A stretch of DNA of 64,000 nt from Micromonospora_J zhanjiangensis. GTDB lineage: Bacteria; Actinomycetota; Actinomycetes; Mycobacteriales; Micromonosporaceae. Below are positions 58,559 to 64,000 of the stretch, in pieces. Each line of letters starts with the position of its first letter. The stretch's first letter is position 1. The position numbers were made by a program, and so were the translations under genes. Under the pieces are notes generated by a model that had not been told where the DNA came from, did not search any database, and saw only the letters and a program-made list of their open reading frames with translations. The stretch lies in NCBI RefSeq assembly GCF_042650605.1, contig NZ_JBHSBN010000027.1, positions 1 through 64,000 of the forward strand, read 5' to 3'.

Positions 58559-59421
58559 TCCTCAACTGGCAGCTCGCGATCGCGGTGGTGGGCGGCGCGA
58601 CCGTCGGGCTGGGCGTGTTCGTCCTGGTCCGCGAGCTGATGCCGGTGACCCCGGCGCTGGGTCCGGCGCTGCGTCGGCTGCACCAACCCGCCCGGCCGCC
58701 CGGCCGGCCGACCGGCAACAGCCTGCAGTGGTTGGGCGGCCCGGCCCGGTGGCTGCGCCCACCCACCCGGGACCTGGCGCTGCTCGACCGCTCACCCGAG
58801 CAGTACGCCCTGTCGGTGCTGCTCTCCGGCCTCATCGGGCTGGCCCTGCCGCCGGTGTCGGGGCTGGTGCTGACCGTCGTCGGCATCTCCCTGCCGGTGG
58901 CGGTCCCGGCCGTCGCCGGACTCGGGCTGGCCGTGCTGTTCGCCGTCGTGGCGCACCAGGACGTGCTGACCAGGGCGGCCCGGGCCCGCCGGGAGTTCAG
59001 CCGGGCGGTCTGCACCTATCTGGACCTGGTCGCGCTGCAACTGTCCGCCGCGCACGGTCCGGTGCAGGCGCTGGAACGGGCCGCCCAGGTCTGCGACGGC
59101 TGGGTCTTCGAACGGATCCGGGAGGCCCTGCGGCTGGCCCAGTTGCAGATGCACTCGCCGTGGGAGGAACTGCGCGACCTGGCCGAGGAGATCGGCGTAC
59201 CGGAGCTGGGCGACGTGGGCGCCATCATGCAGTCCTCCGGCGCGGAGGGCGCCCAGGTGCACGACACGTTGCGGCAGCGGGCGGACTCGCTGCGCGACCA
59301 GATCCGTACCGACAACCTGGCCCGGGCCGAGGCGGTGACCGCCCGGCTGGACGTACCGGGCGCGTTGCTGGTCTTCGTCCTGATGGGCTTCGTCCTCTAC
59401 CCGTTCGTCAGCCGTATCTGA
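58555..59421 (+). CDS. tadC: Type II secretion F-domain protein TadC
   Basis: The 288-residue protein has the TadC layout: an N-terminal helix (LAIAVVGGATVGLGVFVLV) and paired helices (YALSVLLSGLIGLALPPVSG). The T2SSF domain (ARREFSRAVCTYLDLVALQL, ALERAAQVCDGWVFERIREA) and a C-terminal helix (LDVPGALLVFVLMGFVLYPF) follow. It partners TadB. GTG 58555 overlaps tadB by 4 bp. Confidence 0.88.
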   Translation: MILNWQLAIAVVGGATVGLGVFVLVRELMPVTPALGPALRRLHQPARPPGRPTGNSLQWLGGPARWLRPPTRDLALLDRSPEQYALSVLLSGLIGLALPPVSGLVLTVVGISLPVAVPAVAGLGLAVLFAVVAHQDVLTRAARARREFSRAVCTYLDLVALQLSAAHGPVQALERAAQVCDGWVFERIREALRLAQLQMHSPWEELRDLAEEIGVPELGDVGAIMQSSGAEGAQVHDTLRQRADSLRDQIRTDNLARAEAVTARLDVPGALLVFVLMGFVLYPFVSRI

Positions 59422-59453
59422 CCCCCGTCCGTAGACCGAAAGGCGGCAACCCG

Positions 59454-59660
59454 ATGGCCCTGTTGAGCTACCTCTACGCGAGTGCGCTGCGCCGGATCGA
59501 CGAGCTGCGCCGGACCGACCCGGCGGACCGGGGGGACAGCCCGGTGCCGACCGCGATCATCATCGCCGGGCTGGCCGTGCTGGCGGCCGGGATCCTCGCC
59601 GTGGCGGCGACGGCGATCGATGGCTGGACGGCGCTGATCCCGCCCGCCGTGGCGCCCTGA
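59454..59660 (+). CDS. Small membrane protein in the position of Flp pilin
   Basis: The 68-residue protein has a charged start (MALLSYLYASALRRIDELRR), the segment PADRGDSPVPTAIIIAGLAV and one hydrophobic helix (VPTAIIIAGLAVLAAGILAV) followed by a short tail. Flp pilins have a Gly/Glu-processed leader before the helix; here RGDSP precedes it, so a GxxxxE site is not clear. Its place, size and single helix suggest the major pilin or a membrane anchor. ATG 59454 follows AAAGGCGG. Confidence 0.6.
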   Translation: MALLSYLYASALRRIDELRRTDPADRGDSPVPTAIIIAGLAVLAAGILAVAATAIDGWTALIPPAVAP

Positions 59661-59665
59661 CCCCG

Positions 59666-60145
59666 GTGAGCCAGATCGTCGATTCGGGTCGGATCGCCGA
59701 GGATCGCCGGCCGAACCGGGTCCGGCGCCGGGCCGTGGCAGCGGTCCGGCGGCTCGGCGCGCCCGCCGAACGGGACCGCGGCGCGAGCCCGGTCGAGTTG
59801 GCGATCCTGCTGCCGACAATCCTGGTCCTGCTGATCATCTCGATCCAGGCGGCGGCCTACTACCTGGCCCGGGCACTGGCCCTGAACGCCGCCCAGATCG
59901 CGGTGACCGAGAGCCGGACGTACCGGGGTGGCACGGCGGCCGACGGAGAGGCGGCGGCCCGCCAATTCGTCGCGAACGCCCCACGCTGGCTGGTGCTCAC
60001 CTCGGTCGAGGTGGACAAGCCGGCCGACGGTGGGCAGGTCACCGCCACCGTCCGGGGCACCGCGTTGACCCTGCTGCCCGGCGTCACCATCGAGGTACGG
60101 CAGAGCGCCAGCGGCCCGGTCGAGCGATTCGTGCCGGAGGACTGA
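59666..60145 (+). CDS. TadE-family minor pseudopilin
   Basis: The 159-residue protein has a basic N-terminus and the pilin-type sequence DRGASPVELAILLPTILVLL, with the E residue used by prepilin peptidase after the helix start. A beta-rich C-terminus (VLTSVEVDKPADGGQVTATV) follows. It corresponds to TadE/TadF minor pilins. GTG 59666 lies 5 bp after the previous stop. Confidence 0.85.
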   Translation: MSQIVDSGRIAEDRRPNRVRRRAVAAVRRLGAPAERDRGASPVELAILLPTILVLLIISIQAAAYYLARALALNAAQIAVTESRTYRGGTAADGEAAARQFVANAPRWLVLTSVEVDKPADGGQVTATVRGTALTLLPGVTIEVRQSASGPVERFVPED

Positions 60146-60148
60146 GCC

Positions 60149-60673
60149 GTGGCCGGACGCAGCACCTCCACCGGTCGGCGTCGCCTGGGCCGGTCGGTCG
60201 GGCGGTGGCGGGGCCGGCCCGCCGACGGCGGTTCCATGTCGGTGGAGGTGGCGATCCTCGCCCCGGCGTTCCTGCTGCTGCTCGGGCTGGCGGTGGTGGG
60301 CGGGCGGGCCGTGATCGCCCGCAACGCGGTGGACCTGGCCGCCCACGACGCGGCCCGGGCGGCGTCCATCGCCCGTACCGAGCAACAGGCGCGTGCTGAC
60401 GGCGAGGTGGCGGTGGAGCAGGCGCTCGCCCAGCAGGGACTGGCCTGCGACCCGGCCGCCTCGGTGACGCTGACCGGTGAACTGCCCGGCGGGACCGACG
60501 TCGACCTCGGCTACGCGTTCGCGCCGGAGCGGGTCGGCGAACTGGTGTTCGTGGTGGCCACGGTCCGTTGCACGGTGGCTCTGGCCGACCTGGGCCTGCC
60601 CGGTACGCCCGGCTCGATCGACGTGCGACGCAGCTTCGTCTCGCCGATGGACCGCTTCCGGAGCCGGCGGTGA
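60149..60673 (+). CDS. TadE-family minor pseudopilin (second copy)
   Basis: The 174-residue protein repeats the pattern of the gene before it: basic start, PADGGSMSVEVAILAPAFLL with the pilin-type Glu, then an extracytoplasmic domain with a Cys pair (ACDPAAS, RCTVAL). It overlaps the next gene by 4 bp. The two tandem TadE proteins are different enough to be paralogues with separate roles. Confidence 0.83.
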   Translation: MAGRSTSTGRRRLGRSVGRWRGRPADGGSMSVEVAILAPAFLLLLGLAVVGGRAVIARNAVDLAAHDAARAASIARTEQQARADGEVAVEQALAQQGLACDPAASVTLTGELPGGTDVDLGYAFAPERVGELVFVVATVRCTVALADLGLPGTPGSIDVRRSFVSPMDRFRSRR

Positions 60674-61182
60674 GGTGCCGCCCGCCCATCCCCGGCACCG
60701 GGCACGGGCCCGTCCCGGGCCGCGAGTCCGTCCCGGGCCGCGAGTCCGTCCCGGGCCGCGAGTCCGTCCCGGGCCGCGAGTCCGGTCGGGTGAGTGTGTT
60801 CCTGGCGATCGGGCTGTTCGCCGTCTTCATGATCATCGGTCTGTCCGTCGACGGTGCCGGACAGCTCTTCGCCATGCAGCGGGCGCACAACATCGCCGCG
60901 GAGGCGGCCCGTGCCGGCGGCCAGTCGATCGACGAGGGACAGGCGATCGAGGGCGGCCGGAAGGTGCTCGACCCGGCGGCGGCCGTGGCGGCGGCCAAGG
61001 CGTACCGGGAGGCCGCCGGGGCGACCGGTGCCGAACCGGTGGTCGATCCCGACGGTCAGGCCATCACGGTGCAGGTCGACCTGGTCTACCAGCCCGTCAT
61101 GCTCCGCTTCTTCGGTTGGCAACGGGAGATCGTCGTCCGGGAGACGGCGACGGCTCGACTCCTCGACGCCCCGACCCCTTAG
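60670..61182 (+). CDS. TadG-like pilus assembly protein with PGRESV repeats
   Basis: The 170-residue protein starts at GTG 60670. It begins with Pro/Gly/Arg-rich sequence containing four PGRESV units, then a helix (VSVFLAIGLFAVFMIIGLSV, DGAG) typical of TadG/TadE N-terminal anchors, and AMQRAHNIAAEAARAGGQSI. The C-terminal ends in a beta segment. The repeats lie on the cytoplasmic side before the helix, an odd place. TadG proteins may act as envelope anchors for the pilus. Confidence 0.75.
   Translation: MRCRPPIPGTGHGPVPGRESVPGRESVPGRESVPGRESGRVSVFLAIGLFAVFMIIGLSVDGAGQLFAMQRAHNIAAEAARAGGQSIDEGQAIEGGRKVLDPAAAVAAAKAYREAAGATGAEPVVDPDGQAITVQVDLVYQPVMLRFFGWQREIVVRETATARLLDAPTP
60712..60783 (+). 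repeat. Four perfect 18-bp tandem repeats in the tadG-like gene
   Basis: GTCCCGGGCCGCGAGTCC is repeated at 60712-60729, 60730-60747, 60748-60765 and 60766-60783 without a mismatch. It encodes Val-Pro-Gly-Arg-Glu-Ser units. Perfect identity implies recent expansion, and copy number should vary between strains without breaking the frame. Confidence 0.9.
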
Positions 61183-61193
61183 GAAGGACTGTC

Positions 61194-62315
61194 ATGTCTG
61201 GCTCGGGTGTTTCCGTGGCACGGCGCACCGGCCAGGTCGTCACCGGCCTGACCGCGCTCGTCGTCCTGATCGGACTGCTCGGCGGCGCGCCGGTGGCCCT
61301 GGTCGCGTTCGCCGGCAATCCACTCCCCGACCACCTGCCCGGCCTCGCCGAGTTGGGCAGGCTGCTGACCAGCCGCGACGACGGGCAGCTCTTCCTGCGG
61401 GCGCTGGCCCTGCTCGGCTGGGCCGGCTGGGCCACCTTCGCCCTGTCCGTACTGGTGGAGCTGCCGGCCCGGGCGATGCGCCGACCGGCGCTGCGGCTGC
61501 CCGGTCTGAGCCGCCAGCAGCGGGCCGCGGCGGCGCTGGTCGGGTCGGTCGCGCTGATCCTGGCGGCCAGCCCGGCCGCGACCGCGTCCGTGACGGCCGC
61601 CGCACCGGTCGTGGCGACCGCGCCGTACGGCGTCGGCCACGCCGCCTGGTACGCCTCGGGGCCGGTCGCGTCGTACGCCTCGGAGTCGACCACCCCGTAC
61701 GCCTCGTCGATGGAGAACTCGGCGCCCGTCGCCCCGGCGGTCGGGCCGGCGGTGCACGCGGCGCCGGCCCCGGGCTGGCTGGCCGGGCCGGAGCCGGCCG
61801 ACGAGCCGGTGCCGGTGTACCGGGTCGAGCGGGGTGACTATCTCGGCCACATCGCCGGCCGGTACCTCGGCGACTTCAACTCCTATCCGGAACTCGCGAA
61901 GCTGAACAAGATCCGCAACCCGGACCGGATCCGGCCGGGCCAGCTGCTGCGCCTGCCGCCGCGGGCGGCCGACCACGGCGTACGGGAGCACGCCACCGGC
62001 CTGGTCGCGGTCCCGCCGGCCCCGGGCGGGCGGGCGGGGTCACCGCCGGAGTCCGAGCCGGCCGATCCGCCCGTCGTCGTTCCCGCGCGGCCCGCGCCGG
62101 ACGTGGTGCCCGCGCAGCCCGTGGAAGACGGCTCCACGATCGGGGTCGGTGCCGCCCGGCAGGGCCCGTCGGACGGCGTCAACCGGCCGCTGGCGATCTC
62201 CGCGGTGCTCTCCCTCGCCGGGATTCTCGGCGCCCAGGTCGGCGCCGCGCTGGGTCTGCGCCGGACGGCCACCGGCCGCGGCCCGGACGGCGGGCGGCAC
62301 CGCGGCCGACGCTGA
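61194..62315 (+). CDS. LysM-domain membrane protein at the end of the Tad operon
   Basis: The 373-residue protein has two N-terminal helices (VTGLTALVVLIGLLGGAPVA; ALALLGWAGWATFALSVLVE) and a third (AALVGSVALILAASPAATAS). An Ala/Pro-rich periplasmic stretch precedes a LysM domain (YRVERGDYLGHIAGRYLGDF, LNKIRNPDRIRPGQLL). A Pro-rich linker and a last helix (LAISAVLSLAGILGAQVGAA) follow. LysM binds peptidoglycan, so it may anchor the pilus to the wall. ATG 61194 follows AGGAAGGA, 12 bp after the tadG-like stop. Confidence 0.82.
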   Translation: MSGSGVSVARRTGQVVTGLTALVVLIGLLGGAPVALVAFAGNPLPDHLPGLAELGRLLTSRDDGQLFLRALALLGWAGWATFALSVLVELPARAMRRPALRLPGLSRQQRAAAALVGSVALILAASPAATASVTAAAPVVATAPYGVGHAAWYASGPVASYASESTTPYASSMENSAPVAPAVGPAVHAAPAPGWLAGPEPADEPVPVYRVERGDYLGHIAGRYLGDFNSYPELAKLNKIRNPDRIRPGQLLRLPPRAADHGVREHATGLVAVPPAPGGRAGSPPESEPADPPVVVPARPAPDVVPAQPVEDGSTIGVGAARQGPSDGVNRPLAISAVLSLAGILGAQVGAALGLRRTATGRGPDGGRHRGRR

Positions 62316-62369
62316 CCGGTGGGCGTCCCGGCCGGCGGGACGTACGCCGCGGCGGTACGTCCTGAAACG

Positions 62370-62427
62370 GCCGGGTCCCCTGGCCGCCGTCCCCCGACGA
62401 GGCGGACGGCGGGCCAAGGGACCCGGC
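62370..62427. terminator. Long hairpin ending the Tad operon
   Basis: Arms at 62370-62392 and 62404-62427 pair over about 23 bp with one mismatch and one bulge; the loop is 11 nt. It lies between the LysM gene and the converging gene at 62453. A smaller palindromic region (62338-62362) precedes it. Confidence 0.7.
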
Positions 62428-62452
62428 ACTGCGGTTGACGGGATCGAGCGGG

Positions 62453-63127
62453 TCAGCCGAACAGTTTCTTGTCGAGTGCCGCCTGCCACGGTTGCACGCA
62501 GCCGCGCCAGGCGGCGTCGTACTTGGCGGCAGTCGCCATGTCGGTCGCGGTGGTGCCGCGCTCGGCCTCGGCGACGTGCAGCGGGATCACGAACGGGTCG
62601 CTGTCCACGGCGAAGCCCGCACCCCGCATGCAGGTCACGTACGTCGCCGATGCGGCCCTGACCTCAGGGCTGTTCAGGGCCGCGCGCTGCAATTCGGCGG
62701 TCTTGGCCTGGCCGGCCGCACCGCCCGACGCCTCGAAGTCGACCTTCGCGCTGCAGTCGTTCAGGGCGTCACCCCACACGCCCTGCTGCTCGACCGACAT
62801 CCCCGCGAACAGTGCCTCGTTGGGATCGTCGGGCGTCGCCGCCGTACGGGCCGCGATGCGCTCGCGGACCTTGGCGGTGAGTGCCCCCTGGTCGATCGTG
62901 CCGAACGCGTCGACGACGTCCGACTTCGCGAGGCCGCCGTTGAAGGGCAGCCCCTTCTCCTTCATGCAGGCGGCCAGTTTCTGGTTGGTCTTTCCGTAGG
63001 ACGCCAGCAGTTTCTCGGCCTGGACGGTCGGGTCCGGCGTCGAGTCGGCGGTGGCGACCCCCGCGAATGCCGCGAGGCCGACGGCGGCGACAATTCCGGT
63101 GAGTACGAGAACCTTACGGATCTGCAT
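62453..63127 (-). CDS. Secreted protein of unknown function with paired cysteines
   Basis: The 224-residue protein has a signal peptide (MQIRKVLVLTGIVAAVGLAA, FAGVATA). Its mature part is helical with ACMKEKGLPF, NDCSAK, TCMRGAGFAV and GCVQPW cysteines. The CM(K/R)xxG(L/F) repeat is common in actinobacterial secreted proteins of unknown role. It is convergent with the Tad operon and 43 bp downstream of the L,D-transpeptidase-like gene on the same strand. Confidence 0.7.
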   Translation of the reverse strand: MQIRKVLVLTGIVAAVGLAAFAGVATADSTPDPTVQAEKLLASYGKTNQKLAACMKEKGLPFNGGLAKSDVVDAFGTIDQGALTAKVRERIAARTAATPDDPNEALFAGMSVEQQGVWGDALNDCSAKVDFEASGGAAGQAKTAELQRAALNSPEVRAASATYVTCMRGAGFAVDSDPFVIPLHVAEAERGTTATDMATAAKYDAAWRGCVQPWQAALDKKLFG

Positions 63128-63170
63128 GTGAGACTCCGGGATCAGAATGGGGACATGAGCCTGATCCTGT

Positions 63171-63764
63171 TCAGCTCGTCACCGTCAGTTTGGTGCTCGA
63201 CGACCCGTAGACCGGCTGGTCGTAGAGGCTCTTCAGGTAGGTGCGGTCGGTCTGGTTGATCTTGATGCAGCCGGCCGACTTGTAGTTGGACTCGGTCCAG
63301 CTGCCGCCGTTGCCGCCCTGCGAGTGGATGAACAACTCGGTCCGGGTCACGGTGCCCGCGGAGCACAGCTTGTTGCCCAGGTTCCAGACGGAGCCCTTGA
63401 CCACGGTGCTGCTCGTCTGGTGGTTCACCTCGTAGCGCGGGGTGTAGGAGCCGTTGGGCAGCCATCCCTTGTTGCTGGTGCAGTCGTTGCTGGTGCCGTC
63501 GCCGGAGCCGGCCTTCATCGTCACCTTCCGTCGGGTCGCCATGAGCTGCGAGCCGCAGTAGGCCGCCGACGAGTAGTAGGTGTAGAGGTTGCCGTAGGGC
63601 GCGGTCCCCTTGTCGAACGTCATGGTCGGATTGGTCTTGGACGACTGGCAGTCCGACTGCAGAACGTCCGAGTAGGCGCTGGCCGGCGTAATGACCGACA
63701 ACGCGATCGTGAATCCCGCCACTGTGGCTGCCAGGTAGGCGCGCTTCGTCTGGGACATGCGCAT
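63171..63764 (-). CDS. Small secreted protein with L,D-transpeptidase-like His/Cys signature
   Basis: The 197-residue protein has a signal peptide (QTKRAYLAATVAGFTIALSV, ITPASA). It then has an N-terminal Cys-rich part, and then RTELFIHSQGGNGGSWTESN (H147) followed by YKSAGCIKIN (C166). The HxxGG-xx-SxGC(I/V)(K/R) spacing is like the YkuD catalytic motif, though the overall protein is shorter and lacks other YkuD marks. It might be a transpeptidase, a Tlde1-type toxin domain or a look-alike. ATG 63764 has GGGGGA upstream; ATG 63758 is an alternative. Confidence 0.6.
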   Translation of the reverse strand: MRMSQTKRAYLAATVAGFTIALSVITPASAYSDVLQSDCQSSKTNPTMTFDKGTAPYGNLYTYYSSAAYCGSQLMATRRKVTMKAGSGDGTSNDCTSNKGWLPNGSYTPRYEVNHQTSSTVVKGSVWNLGNKLCSAGTVTRTELFIHSQGGNGGSWTESNYKSAGCIKINQTDRTYLKSLYDQPVYGSSSTKLTVTS

Positions 63765-64000
63765 GTTTTCCCCCGTAATGGATTGGAAAGAAATGCGCCT
63801 CGGCCATGCGGTGCCGATGCGTCCCAGGAGCATGGCAACCGGCTATGGGCGGTGTCAATGGACCGAGCCCGGTCGAATTCACCGACATCAAATCTCGCGG
63901 ACCTTTGCAGATCATGAAGCGGCAAAAATGATGATCTGTCGGTGCCGGGTCGCGAGATGCCGGGTCGAGGTGCCGGGTCGATCAGGGCAGGCGGGTCTCC
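63765..64000. other. Right-edge non-coding stretch
   Basis: This 236-bp stretch is A/T-richer than average up to about 63935 and probably holds the promoter of the leftward secreted-protein gene. Near the right edge GCCGGGTCG-type short repeats appear (63937-63979). A leftward frame with stop near 63980 (ending ETRLP) could be the tail of a gene beyond the window, but too little is visible to call. Confidence 0.35.

Noticed and set aside
1..64000. CRISPR arrays, rRNA, tRNA and riboswitches
   Set aside because: No regularly spaced repeats, no rRNA or tRNA-like stretches and no recognisable riboswitch motif were seen on either strand.

Overview
The window is high-GC DNA (above 70 % G+C, GTG and TTG starts common, G/C-biased third codon positions) from an actinobacterium, most likely a member of the Micromonosporaceae. 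Two conserved actinobacterial blocks support this. One is purS-purQ-purL ... purF-purM. The other is DUF3073 - valine/leucine dehydrogenase - hypothetical - bldC, the order I recall from Streptomyces coelicolor around bldC. There are no rRNA genes, tRNA genes or CRISPR arrays.

Layout. 1-0.95 kb: a decayed IS200/IS605-type element (tnpB running off the left edge, tnpA lacking its HUH region). 1-7.5 kb: a secreted serine hydrolase, then a lipid-catabolism group (acyl-CoA synthetase, acyl-CoA dehydrogenase, SCP2-like protein) with a divergent TetR regulator and a quinone-oxidoreductase-like enzyme. 7.5-10 kb: a PIN-domain remnant and a large HTH protein. 10-13.8 kb: a MaoC dehydratase, FabG4-like reductase and divergent thiolase, resembling mycobacterial htdX-fabG4-fadA2. 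13.9-17.5 kb: AraC/VOC pair, purB, YbjQ, a GDT1-type transporter. 17.7-27.8 kb: purine biosynthesis (purS, purQ, purL, purF, purM) with comB, a Gly/Tyr/Gln-tailed membrane protein and a sterol-carrier-family protein in between. 27.9-29.3 kb: a two-gene RiPP system (radical SAM/SPASM maturase plus an 81-aa precursor ending in aromatic-X-Asn triplets). 29.5-32.6 kb: the bldC block. 32.7-42.1 kb: mixed metabolism, including 3-hydroxyacyl-CoA dehydrogenase/enoyl-CoA hydratase, a branched-chain amino acid binding lipoprotein whose two halves are in reversed order, and a histone-H1-like HTH protein. 42.2-47.3 kb: an MFS remnant, an MMPL exporter, SDR and MFS genes. 47.5-51.8 kb: a small accessory group (cyclase-like protein, pentapeptide-like membrane protein, NB-ARC/TPR protein). 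51.9-62.3 kb: a complete-looking Tad (tight adherence) pilus locus. 62.4-64 kb: two secreted proteins, one with an L,D-transpeptidase-like His/Cys signature.

The two observations most worth following are the amcBA-like cyclophane RiPP pair at 27,944-29,327 and the apparently circularly permuted LivK-type binding protein at 36,887-38,239. All calls come from reading the sequence and recalled family knowledge. No database search was run.
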